DNA from: Distichodus sexfasciatus
Taxonomy: Eukaryota > Chordata > Actinopteri > Characiformes > Distichodontidae
Assembly (NCBI GenBank): GCA_032718565.1
Contig: JAVGVS010000185.1
Span: 434,001-498,000, forward strand
Length of the DNA: 64,000 nt
Direction: 5' to 3'
Shown in pieces: positions 10,501 to 24,400 of this stretch (position 1 is its first letter; each line of letters begins with the position of its first letter). The position numbers were made by a program, and so were the translations under genes. The notes beneath the pieces are model-generated. The model made no database searches. It was given only the letters and a program-made list of their open reading frames with translations, and was not told the DNA's origin.

Positions 10501-13500
10501 TTAAAATATTTAAAGGTCCTATATTATGAAAAAAATCACTTTTGCCTTTGGACATCCATTTGGGTCTGCACTGCCTGTACACACACTGTAAGTTTGATAA
10601 AAATGTGTTAATTGTGTTGGCATTAATTAACGAATGTCAGCAATCGTGTGCTTAAACGAGCCGTTTAGATTTCTCCCCTACTTCTACGTCACATTAGGGG
10701 ACATTTGAATAAGTCCACCCTCCTATCTGACAAGCGCCGCCCACCAGGTAGAACTGCTAGCGCTTCCTGTGGAGTGTTGTGTTGAACGTTTGGCCGTATG
10801 GATGGTCTGTTAGCAGCAACCGTGTGGATTATTTTCACGTGAGGTAAACTCTCTTCGTGCTGTCTACAGCCCAGTTCCGGAGTGAGGGGCGTGTGAGGGC
10901 AGCAGCGGCTCATTTGCATGTAGGAATACTAATGAGAAACAGCCTGTTCTGAAAGGGACTGAAATAGAGGAGTACAAAGCAGGTGAAAATGCCTAATCTG
11001 AGAGATTCTTACAGCAAACTATTTCAGAGACGTGTTTAGTGGAGCTCATAGACCTATTTTAACTTGTGAAAAAATGTATAATATGGGACCTTTAAAATGA
11101 TCCAGGAATTAATCTTGAATTCAGTAAAAGCTGGTAATGACCTTGAATGATGAGTTTGCCAGTGGTTCTCTTGTCCTCCGCCTCAAACATGTACTTGGCC
11201 TCGTCCTCATACGCCGCAGACTTAACCACCAAAGTGTGCCTCTTTCCCTCTGTGAGAATTTGAAACTTATCGTCAGCCTTCAGCTCCTGGGATCCTTTCA
11301 GCCAACGGAAGGTCTTGGGCTCTCGTGAGATCTCACACTCAAACCTGGCTTCGTCCTTCTCGTAGACTTGCACGTCACTCAGAGGTGTGAGGAAGCTAAT
11401 TGGAAGCTCTGAATAAGACAAAAAGAGGGTTAAACACGTGCACTAACGCCCAATTCACACTCACATGACAACAGAAGAAGCAGAAGCAGAAGGAGGAATG
11501 AAAAGACACCTTTCACTTTCAAATTAGCTGAACATTTTGCATTGGCACCCTGGAAGGAAACTTCTCCAGACTGGGGAACTTTGCAGTTGTACAGAGTTAA
11601 AATGTGTTTGGCTCCGTCTTCAATTATTTCCACATCCTATTGAGGAAAAAAAGTTGTATAAAATTAGTTTTCCTTAAGAAGTTAAAGCAGTAGAAATATA
11701 CAGCAGTAAATACAAGACTTCAGTCAACCCTCCCTCTTCGTATTTTGCTTTATTTCACCCACTTTTGCTAGAAACTTCGTTCCAACTCTAAACCGTAAGG
11801 TCTGTTGCGGTGTGGGCTGCTTGTTTACACGTTTTTGATGCGTGTCTTCGTTCACAAGTTCTGTCAATTTTTTCATCCGTGTTTTTTTCCCCCATAGACT
11901 AAAATGGAGCTCAAATTTCTACACTTTACTCCACGGCCACCGTTCTTCACAAGGCCACCAAGTAGGGCTGCAACAAATGACTATTTTTGTAATCGAGTAA
12001 TCTATCAATTATTTTATCGATTAATTGAGTAATCGGATTAAAAAAATGTAAATAAAAATGACAATACATTTGTTATTAGGCTTATTCTACTGTAAGTAGA
12101 AGTTAGTCATATACGCTTTATGTTGTATTCAATTGAAAATGAAGAAATTATTATTATTGTTAGAATTGTGAGTAGAACGCTGGTTGTTGTGGTTATTTAT
12201 CAGCTAAAATATGCGTTTTGTCTGTAATAAAGGGGATGTTTTGACAGAAACAGAGCGTTTTAGCGAGTAATGGCGCTTACAAACAGTGTGCGTGTTTACA
12301 TTGCAAAAAATGTCATTTATGCGTTTTCATGCATTTACTTCCGTTTTTGTGCACGGAATATCTCACAAATATGTTCACATACAGAGGGATCTATTCTCGC
12401 CTTGATCGCGCCACTGAAAATATTGCACGTCATTAATAAGCGTCTGTGTGGAACACAAGCGGCGCATGCTGTAGTGATTTAAATGACTTAAACGAAGCTT
12501 CGATTCTAGAAAAATTGCCTCGACCATTTTTTGTAATCGAATTATTTAAGTTATTCAAATAATCGTTTCAGCTCTACCACCGAGTTCGACATGACTTGAG
12601 GGCCCATGAGCCTCTTCACATTTCTATAACTACCATGCCATTAAGAATACATAGGATTTGCATAGGAATGCTCCCCTTCACCTGTTTTCACACGACAGTC
12701 AACACGATTCCACCTCATTGAATCTGTCCGTTTCCCCCCGCACTCGTCCTTCTCTCGCTTTTATCATCCCTGGTTCTTTCCCCATTCACTTCAATGCATT
12801 TTAATCAAAGTCTTTCCACTCGGCCAGTTTTCATGTCACAGCTACAAAACGTGAGCAAATCACATTGGCCTTTTCTTGCCAATTTTCTTTCTATAGTTTT
12901 TACATGTGCTTTTGTATATACTTTTCATATCACAGTGGGACAATGATAGAAAAATGGTAATCAGCTTTTGCAAAGGGAGTTTTATATTTCAAGTTGGACA
13001 TTTTCTCCAGTGCATGCACCACATCCTACCATATTGCGTGAACACTGAGAGCCTTAAACGGAACAACAGCATCTCTGATAAGCAGAGCATTAATTTCACC
13101 TGTCAGTTTGGGGCTGTGTGATATGACCAAAATCTCATATCCCGATATGTCATTTCATATCTGTAAATTCAGTGGTACTGTCGCAATGGCGTTTTGCCAC
13201 TATGCTGCCCAATGCTGGAACCAACTGCCCATTAATATCAGATCTGCCCCAACTGTGACACGTTTTAAACGGATGCTAAAAACTGCACTTTTCTCTGTTG
13301 CTTTTCCCACACTTGAGCGCTGAGCTGTTGCAATATTTTAAAATCTCAATATTTTACTGTGCCTGATTTTTTAAATATTTTTGTAGCAATTTTAATCATT
13401 TTATTTCTATTTTATCTTTATTTTTATTCCCTTTCTCATTACTTTTTCTTTTTATCTTTAATTTTAACATATTTTTATCTCGTTTCTGTAAAGCACATTG

Positions 13501-16500
13501 AATGACCTATGTGTATGATAATGTGCTCTATAAACAAACTTGCCTTGCCTTGCAATCAAAATCTGCGTACTCTCAACTCTGCCTGCACGGGCTCTCGAAA
13601 CACTTCTCGCACGCTCGTACGGAACGCCAAAGGTGCCACAATTCACCTATATTTTTACACAATTGACAGTAAAACACTGTTTTATTCAATAAATACACTA
13701 ATTTGCGGTGCTCCAGTGACACTTGTTCAAACACCACTTTTGATAACGTTAAACGGCTGTAAAAGGTGGCACTTGTTATGGCGCTCAAGTAAGGTGCCGT
13801 TAAGGTGAATTGTGGCACGTTTGGCAGGCCATAGATCTGAGTGTGAGGGTGTAGAGAGTTTCGAGTTGAGCATGCACAGACACAAGATTTCGCTTGTGAA
13901 AGTTACACTGTGCGCTCAGAATTAAGACACAATTATGCTGTAACCATGAACAAATATTGCTGTAAACTGTGTATTTTGCGAAACCACAAAATAAGCAGAG
14001 TGTAATATGTAACGATAGCAGTTATAATTTCGTCATCTGGTATATTTCGTCATATCGTACAGCCCTATGAAAACAGTGATCATAAAGATATGGCCGATCA
14101 CACATTGAAATATATCACTGTACATACTGACCTATTGTCTCACTGTCCTATATGTGTGTGTGTTATTTAACTTACAGGTGACTGGGACAGAACTTCTCCT
14201 TTCAGCTTCCACTGTCCATGCACATCATCCTCAGAGAGTTCCACTTCAAAACGTGCCGTCTCTCCGTCAAACAGCTCCACTCCATACATGGGGCGCACTA
14301 CCTTGATATCACGAGCTGCAACGTAACAGCATTAGAGTTCAAATCTGTAAGATTTCTACATCTGCATTACGGTTTTCAATTCTGATTTGACAATTTTAAT
14401 ACATTTTTTATTTATGTAATTTTTTTAGTCATTGCATCCATTTTGCACAATGACTATTTTATATTCTCTATTTTTTAAATCCATTTTAGATTTGTGGTTG
14501 CTGCAGTTATTTTGCCACAGTTTTCGTCATATAAACAATGTTCACGGCTTAAAACTTTCAGCTCATTGAGGATGTAGTTTCTTATTATGGGCACTACACA
14601 AGGGGGTGCCACCATTTAGCTTGTCATTCCCTATCTTGGCTAAATGGAGGGTCCACTACTAAGGTTGTCATTCCTTATTTTGGGCACGAGGGAGCATCTC
14701 GATTAAGGAGAATTGTGCTAATAGTTTTCTTGTGGTTAGTTTTCCGTTTACATTTACAGTTGCCTGACAGCAACTTAAGGGCCTTGCTCAGGGACCCAAT
14801 GATGGAAGTGCTGGAGGAACGATTCGAACCTACGACCTCTTGGTCCAGAGAAGTGTCTTAATCAAACTTGAACACAAAATACCTTCGATATTCACGGTGG
14901 CCATCGTCTTGTCCGTGCCGCAGTCGCAGACGTACTGGCCCTTGTCTTTGTTCTCCACTTTCTTAATGGTGAGGATTCTTCGTTTGCCCTCTGCCTTCAT
15001 GGAAACCATCTTGGAGGCCTTGATTTCAGTCTCGTTGTGGAACCACTTGACTGGAACGTCTTTGCTCAGCTCACAGTCCAGACTGACCTCGTCTTTCTCC
15101 ACAGCAGTGTAGTCTTGCAGTTTGACGGTGAAGTAGGCGTCTCCCTCTGAAAGCAGAAACGACAGTTAGCTAAAATGCATTTACCAGCGTTTTCGTGTGC
15201 TGTCTCGGTTGTCTCAGAACATCAGGCAATTCTGAATGTATATAAATTACAGCAAAATGAGTGATGCACTGAAAAAACATATTTGTGATTTAACTTTAAT
15301 AAATAAATTAATAAAATTGTCAAAATTGTCTGCACATAAATTCAACTGAATTATTTGAATTACATGTAACAATATAAACTAAGGCGTTATTAAATGTCAG
15401 AAAATACATGTAAGCAAATATAATGGTTTAAATTTATTTAGATATGTCAACACTGATCATTTAATTAATCAATTAATTGATTAATTTACATAAATCAATT
15501 TATTAAACTTTCCTTCTTGAACAAGTTAAGTAATGTAATTCTTAGGCTACGTTCACACTGCCAGCCACATCGTTCAATTCCGATTTTTTGCTCAGATGGG
15601 ATTTGTCTATCTTGACGGTTCACATTCATAACTACAAGTGACCTGCATCTGACTGTAATGTCAACGCATCGGTCCTCCGAAACGTCACGCATGCGCACAT
15701 TGATACGTTTTTACACGGGTCAACTGCGTCACCAACAACAAAAAACGTCATAACTGTGGGACGACTCGTGGCATTAAAAATGGAGGCGTTAGTAGCTCAC
15801 GCATGTATCGCACTTTGCTCTGGAGGACGACAAACAGTGAATCAGCTGTACATGAGCAGGTCGAAAAGGAGAAAAAAAGCCAATTAAATCCCCAACTTCT
15901 CCATCCTTCCACTGACTGTTATCGCAGCTCTCCTCCATTTTTACCTTCCCGCGCTGCCGGTGCAGGCTGATGATGTCAGCGCATGCGTATAAGCAAAAAG
16001 CCACATGAATTCTGATCTGAGCGTTCACATTCAGCTCGCATGGCCGCGAATCGGATACGTATGAGATTTAGTACCACATATGCAAGTGACACAAATCCGA
16101 TTTGAAAAGATCAGATTTGCGTGTCCACACAGCCCTGGAAAGATCAGATCTGTGTCACATTAAGGCAAAAAATCCGATTTGAGTCACTTCAGCATGGCAG
16201 TGTGAACGTAGCCCAAATACACATGTTGTTTTATATTTTCTTGTCACAACTTGATGAAATTTGTTGTACTACTGAAATGTATAAAGTTTGAAAAATGGAT
16301 CCAAATATATTTTTTCAGTGTGTTGTTATACCACCAAAAGAACAAAGACATAAAACCTGTGAAAGTTTACCTAGCACGGTAAGGTTTGCTGTAGTGGATA
16401 TTCCTTTAGCCTCTGCCTTTATTTGGCAAGTATCATCTAGAGTGACTTCTTTGATTTCTAAAACATGCCTTGTTCCGTCAACATGCGTGAGCACCGTTCT

Positions 16501-19500
16501 ACTCGGGTGCAGCTTGGTTTCGTTTTTGTACCAAGTTATCGGCACGTTCTCGTGAGAGAGCTCGACCTGGAAGCGAGCCGTGTTACCCTCCTTCACCGTT
16601 TGATCCGACATTGGCGAGATAAACTTCAGTCTCATACCTTTAACACACAGTCAGGTTGATGTAAAAAGCCACACATGAAACGTATCCTACATGGTTCAGC
16701 AACCTAGACAAAAGAAAACCACAGCTGGAGCCACCACTTACCCTCCACCGTAAGTTTAGCGGTTGACTTTTTACCCAAGACCTCAATCGAGTATTCTCCC
16801 TCATCGTCAAACTCACAGTGGTTTATGACCAACATGTGTTTCATTCCATCATCAATGATGTCGTATTTCTGGTCTGACACTACGATATCAGATCCTCTGT
16901 ACCACAGCACTTTAGGCACATCCTTAGTGATGGTGCACTCAAACTTTGCCTGTTTCTTTTCGGGTACAGAAACGTCCTTCAGCGGGACTACGAAGTCCAT
17001 TTCGATTTCTGGAGATGTGAATCAAAGTTATACAGAATACACACACACACACAGATACAGACACACACAACGAAAAATCGATATCTATCAGTCTATACAT
17101 ATACAGTCACACGTCGCCTTGCGTTACGAAAAATTCTTACGATGGACATGCGTTCCGATCGCTGGCGAGAGATACACATTGTGCATCCCATCGCATGGTG
17201 CCGCTTACGCTGCTACGTTTGCCTGTCACGCCAAACGTAAAATATGTTTTACAATTTTGTTGTACTGTCATCGTAAGATCGTATTCAGTCATTAATTCAT
17301 TATCCAAACCGCTTAAGCACAACTGCGGAGCCCAAGGAGGAACAAGTTGGGGAACAGCTCTTATGGCGAGACATTCGCAGAAGATATTGGCAGTTTTTAA
17401 ACGATAAGCTAAAGATAAATTTTATGATAGATTATGATTGGTTATCTACATTTTTAGCACTCGCTTTAAACACAGTGTAAGTCTGAATAAATATTATATT
17501 ATAGGTAAATATTATAGTTTATAATATTGTATTAATAATTATAATAATAATATATTATAATATTTTATTTCTTAAAATTAGCAACGTACCTTTAAAAAAG
17601 ACGCATGTCAAAGCGACGCAAGGCGAGGTATTACTGCACATGCATACTTGTAAAGAGATTGATTCGTCAGACGAGTCGAAGTCGGCATTCTGTTTATTTA
17701 GATACGTAACATTATGTTGAAAACATCACAAAAATAGCGTATTTTTTCTTTTTGGAGCATTCAGATTAATTTTAAAGACCTTTTCATATAAGACCAAAAA
17801 GAAAAAATCTATATTTTAATGTTTGTCAACATATCTAACTAAATAGAACGCCGACTTCTGACTCATTACGGCAGATCGGGTCACATATGTGTACATATTA
17901 TATATAATATGGTATATATACACACAATAAAACTTATACGACAGCACATATACACATACATGTATGCACATACATGCAGAATACACAGACAGAGACACAC
18001 AACAGAACATATCTATCCATCTATCTATCTATCTATCTACTCATTCATCTATCTATCTATCTATCTATCTATCTAATCTACCCATCTATCTATCTATCTA
18101 TCTATCTACCTACCTACCATTCATCCATCTATCTATCTATCTATCTATCTATCCATTCACCTATCTATCTATCTATCTATATCTATCTATCTACTATCTA
18201 TCTATCTATACATTCATCTATCTATCTATCTATCTATCTTTTCCTCTCTCTCTAGAAGGAAATCTGACTATATTCATATATTAATATTTAATAGATGTGG
18301 TTCCTATATTCCTATAATGTGCACTGTTAGCCATCACCAAGCAGTTACCTGTACTACTCAGGTGATGTGATTTTGTTTTTTTATTAGTCAGCTTACCTTT
18401 AACCGTCAGCATTGCGCTTGTGATGGCGTTCAGAGCTTGGTATGTAACTTCTCCGGCCTGGTCAAGCTGGAATGCCAGAGTAAGGAAACGCTTTGCCCTT
18501 CTGCCCTGATGTCACAAGTCTTGGAAAGAAAAAGAAGAATATTAATGAATTCACAAAGACCATTTTTAAAACTCTATTTTCATTGCTTAATCCAATGGTT
18601 CACTGTGATCTGGTCAGGACCTGGCCTTTAAGTTTCCATTCCTCGGGACGCCATCTTCAGAGATTTCAGTCTCAAAGTGCTCTCCTCCTTCTCCACCACC
18701 CTCGACATTGGCCAGTGGGTTTGAGATTTCTCACCACGCCTGTATTATCATAGAAAACAGGGCTAATTTAATGAGAGCTTATAATATTATATATTCAGGC
18801 TATTTCTGTACACAGACTTACGTAGATTCCTGTAATATTTTTTATTTGGTTTAAATTTGTCTTTAGTAATACTCTTACTACATGTTGTACTTGTATAACT
18901 AGCTATGTGATGAATAAAGAATTTAGAATCTTGAGCTCCCTAGTTGTCACTAACCTCCGAGCGTCAGTTTTGCAGGATAACGCCACCTCGATTTCAATGC
19001 ACTTCCAGCGTCATGGGTTGTGCTGCCTTGATGGCTTCAGGAGTGATTTTCCATTCTTCTGACCAGTTTTATTCCGTAGGTTCAGTAGAATTGTTCCCTT
19101 TGAACTCACTTCCATTACGTGGTCTTTGAGGAGCCCACATCTGAAGGCAGGCAGTGGCTGGTTTCATGGTTGGGTTCCTTCAGTGGTTTCTACCAACCAG
19201 TCTCTGATGATTTCTGGGAATTTAAAGAAACAATGTTTTTATTATATCCCCTAACAGTGCTTTTAAAAAAGGCTTAATGCACAGAAACGTTAAAATTTTA
19301 GGATTTACAATAAGGGAATTATTAGCAGACAAGATTCAACGTTATGCTAAATATCTGTCATGCCGATAAATGAGGAAGGCAGAGTTGAGTGCGTAAAGAC
19401 ACAATATTTTGGACTGCAAAGTTTTGGCACAAAATTAACATTATAGCTCTGACATTTCTAACACAGCGCCAAGTCAAGTGAGAGTTATTTCCAGTGTAGT

Positions 19501-21341
19501 GCACCACATCTTAAGAAAAATCACTACCTATGTACCAAGTCAAATAGGGCGCAGACACTCCATGTGCACTACCTAGTGCGTAGAGACCCGTGAGCTACTA
19601 CCTCGGCTATGTCCTGAGATGCATACTACTACACTGGAAAGTATGATAAGAGCACCTTACCTACCATACTATTAAGTGCAGTAATACGCGGTTCGGGACA
19701 CAGCCCATGAAAGACAAGAGATTTTGCTCGCAAACGCTCCACTGCACGCTCAGAATTTTGGAACAAAACAACGGCATACGTTTTAAGACAGAAACCTCTG
19801 ACTTTTGGACATCCTTTAACATAAGCATTACTCGACGTATAATAAATGCATCATCAAATATCAGCTGAAAATATCGGGCAAATCTAAGAGGCCCGCTAAA
19901 CAAAACGCAATTATCGCCAATTCATATGATTCCGATATCGCGGCTTCCTCCTGATTTTCTTAATCAATTCGTTATTATTGATTCAGGAATTAATACTGCA
20001 ATAAAGTGATTTTATTTACCCATCAACACTTTTAATATTAATGATACATAAAAGTTTTAACAGTAAATAAAATTAATTTAATAAATAACCATCTATTTTG
20101 GCCAACAGGTTTTAATGAACGCTTCAACATTGCTCTTTTGCATGGACATGGGTTGGATCAATAATGTTGCTTTTTAATCATTTGGGTTTTGCAAGACAAT
20201 GTAGCCACACTTTCTTTCTGAATGCAACATCAAAATAATCGTAAAATTTGTAAAGTTACAGGTTATAGAGGTCCCTTTTAGTCACAATGTAATTTATTAA
20301 ACACAAGAAAACACACCAGCTTAAAAGCATGTACCAAATGACTTTTGGATGTTTGTCTGAGCTCCGATGTTCGCACTCGACTTATAAACGCCAGCATCGT
20401 CATCTGTCGAGTCTTTGAACTGTCATGAGCTACGCAGCCCCGATACAACATTTATGGGCGCCATCTTGCCAGGAATTACTGAAAGCGTGCTTTCCGCCCT
20501 TCTTCCAGACCACGCCCTTGTTTTTTGCTCGCCAACTCGCAGGTCAGGATACATGGGCCGTCTTTTGATCACAGATATTTCTTTCTAGGCCTTGGTGAAT
20601 CACTGGTAACTTCTATCAGAACAAAAACAATCATTTGCTGCATTACACATATACCATACAAGTGGACTCCCAAACATCTGGCCGGAACTAGTTAATCGAG
20701 ATTCTGGATCATCTTGTGCCAGGCCGATGTAGAAGGAATAAAAACTTTTTTCCAAAAAATTTGTATGTCATTGTTATTGACAATCACAGCCCGTAGCGTG
20801 GTTTTATTTGAAAAACACTTCCATCTGTGGCTCATAGGTGGCGCTAAGGCAACTCACTTGGTGATAGGTTAAATATTATGCACTTTATTGTGGTTTTTAC
20901 ACACAAGAAGCTTCTAACAATTTGTCACCAGACAGCATTTTCAAACATTAAAATCTGAATTCAACCACTTACTTTTGTAATTTCAATCTTGATGTGGCAA
21001 ATGAACTTGTTTTGACAAGAACCACCAATTCATTACGCTACTATCTGGCCATCACAAAGCTGCTTTGGTCATTTCACGCTTATATATTAAGACGCTAATC
21101 GATATTGATTTTTTCAGGGCCGATATCAGCAAATTTATTATTGTTAGTGTTGATTGGCTGCTACTGTGTGACATATGCCAATCAGGAGACTGTTGTATGG
21201 GTCATTAAATGAAGCAGCTTAGCCTACATAAATCTGCACAGAGAGAAGAGATGAGAGGGAGCCACACTAAAGACCTTTGTACTCTGGCGTAAAATTGTGA
21301 CACTGATACTGACAATCAGCAAATGACTAATATCAGGCCCC

Positions 21342-21408
<67 letters not shown>

Positions 21409-24400
21409 ATATATATATATAGTATATATATATATATCAGCAAAAAGTTTAGGTGAAAAAATGCTGTAAAAAAGAATGCTTTTCAATGAAGTGTTAATCA
21501 TTTATTTTCATCAATCAACAAAATGCAGTGAATGAACAAAAGAGAAATCTAAATCAAATCAATATTTGGTCTGAACATCCTTTGCCTTCAAAACAGCATC
21601 AATTTTCTAGGTATTGCTCTGCACACAGTTTTTGGCCGAACTCGGTTGGTAGGTTGTTCCAAACATCTTGGGAGAACCACAGACTATAATCCTAAAAAAT
21701 AATATAATGACTATAATCCTACAAAAATAACATATAATGACTATAATCCTGCCAAAATAATATAATGACTATAATCCTCGCCAAAAATAACATAATGACT
21801 ATAATCCCACAAAATAATATATAATGACTATAAAATAATATAATGACTATAATCCCAAAACTGACCTTGTGCAAGTGTACCTATAAGAATTTATGCTGGT
21901 TTGAAGGCAAGGTGGTCAACGTATTGGATTTGATTTAGATTTTTCTTTTGTTCATTCACTGCATTTTGTAAATTGATAAAAATAAAAATCATTATTTATA
22001 TTTCTGAAAGCATTCTTTGTTTACAGCATTTTTTCACACCTGTCTAAATATTGGTAGTAACACCAAATATTGATTTGATTTAGAATTTAGATTTTTCTTT
22101 TGTTCGCTCACTTTGCATTTTGTAAATTGATAAAAATAAACAATCATTATTTATATTTCTGAAAGCATTCTTTGTTTACAGCATTTTTTCACACCTGCCT
22201 AAAACTTTTGCACAGTACTGTATATCTATAAAATCATCTTTCATCATATATAAAATATTTATGTTCATCGTGCTAATCAGTTAATGTCTACATACATAGT
22301 ATACTGTGTATATATTAGATACAGCCATATTTAATAGCAATGTAAAGATTTTGTTATGAAAGTTAATGTAAATAGATATGAGTGGTGATGGATCTATGGC
22401 ATTATTCGTCTCAATATTAAGAAATAATCACACTGAAGTACCTTCAACAATAAGCTTGGCCGTGGAGGTCTTCTCTTTATTTCCCAGCTTGGCTACACAC
22501 GTGTACTCGCCCGTGTCGGACAGCTGGACGTCGATGATGGCGAGTTTGCGATCTTTGCCATCAGAAGTGAACTTGTGTTTGGGACTCTCCCTCAAGTTGC
22601 TTCCGTCTTTCATCCATGTCGTCACGGCGGTGGACGGTGAAACCTGGCACTCGAACATGGCAGAGGAGCCGATGGATTCGGCCTCCTGCAGCACGATGTC
22701 TTTAAGCTCCTGCACGAACTTCAGTGGGACGGCTTTCAGCTGGAAACCGAATGGAGACTCTCCGGGAGGTTTGTCTCCGCCGGCGCCGGGCTTCAAGCCA
22801 CGTCCTCGACCGGCTTCACCAGGCGAGGGAGTCTGTCTTGCTGTAATGGGAAAAAAAAAAATGTACAGAACATGCAGAGGCATTGTTGATAAAACGTAGA
22901 GAAAGAATGCAATTTGCTTTAAATACAAACTACAATATGCAACAGTCAAAAAATATTCAAGTTTCTGGACATGACGTACTAGCAAAAATCGTGAGATACG
23001 TGACATGAGAAGAGCAAACGAATGTAAAAGATCGGAGAAGTTCTATAAGAATAAATAACAGTTCAAATCCAAATTTGGAAGCTTTAAAAAAGCTGAAAGC
23101 AACTATAATATTTTCCTGAACTATGGACTGAAATAAAACATTATATGTTTGACTATATTATGTGAGGCATTATTAAAGACAGAAATACATCGTTGTGAAA
23201 TGTCAGACATCTATATTTTTTATATTAACGATACATGTTTAATGATTACATGAACAGTGAATAATAAAATGTCTATTTATGACCAAATTATCTGTTTTGC
23301 AATTAAATTTTTTAATTCAAAACGCCTCAGATACAGGCACAAAGTCACCAATGCCACCAAAGCCACAAAAACATACAGTCATACAGGGCAGTACGTCTTA
23401 CACCATATCATATTTGGCCAAAAAACAAATATACAACTCACAAATAAAATAGATGGCGGTTGCTAAAGCGTTTATTACCTGCTACTTGTCACACACATGT
23501 TAATATAGATTTAATACAGACAACCCAAGTCTTCCGCAGATCTCCCTGGTGCCCGCAAATGAGATAAAATCTCCCTGAATCTAGAGCGAGGAGTGAACGA
23601 GAGCGTGCAGCACACACCAAACGGAGCCAAAACAAATTACTCAAGTGACAAAGTTCTTGCCAATAAACTTTAACTTCATTCTGATACTAAAATAGCATTG
23701 CTCGAGTTGCATTAAAAACGTACTTAATGCTGAGGATCAGTCTAAATTGTAGCGTGAGAGTATTTATTTTCAGGTAAAGCTTTAAACCGGGGAAACACTG
23801 CATATGCATTACATTTAGTAAACTACGTTTGATCCGGTGTGGATTTTTAGTTGTTCTGCAAATGGAAAAAGTAACTCAATCTGAAAACAAATCCATGCAT
23901 ATATTGAGTTACGATGTATCGTGAGCCCAAGAAACGGAGTCGAATCGTGAGATTTTCTGAATCGCACACCCCTAGAATCATACAACATACGCTGCTACGT
24001 TTGTCTACAGCGCGAAATGTAAAACGTGTTCACAGGTCTCTCATCTCTCTATCGTCATCGTAAGGTCGAGAAATCGTACGTCGAACCATCGTAACACGAG
24101 GACCACCTGTATAGATCAGATATATATGTATATATAAGAATACAGAACGTCATACTTACGTTTCAAGCCTCTTCCTCTTCCAGCCTCCTCTTTTGGTTTT
24201 CCCTCTGAACACATACAGCAGAAGTTATTCCCAGACATGAAAATGTGCATTATTAATGTTCCAAAACTTACACACTTTAAACAGCAAACAAAAATAGCAA
24301 ACATGTATGAACAAAACATCAGAAATGGATATTTTCAGGAGTGGGTATGGACACGAGAACGATGGAAAACTCATGCCACCAGGTGGTGAGATGTTAAGAA

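Noticed and set aside
17964..18284. Plus-strand open frames with SIYLSIYLS repeats
   Set aside because: Translation of the (TCTA)n microsatellite.
881..20602. All frameshifts explained as sequencing errors
   Set aside because: The broken exons also carry many substitutions, stops and lost splice sites, while neighbouring exons at the same read quality are clean; only the single-G loss at 18.4 kb remains a plausible error.
22378..22899. 173-residue plus-strand open frame
   Set aside because: Antisense of titin exon 57.
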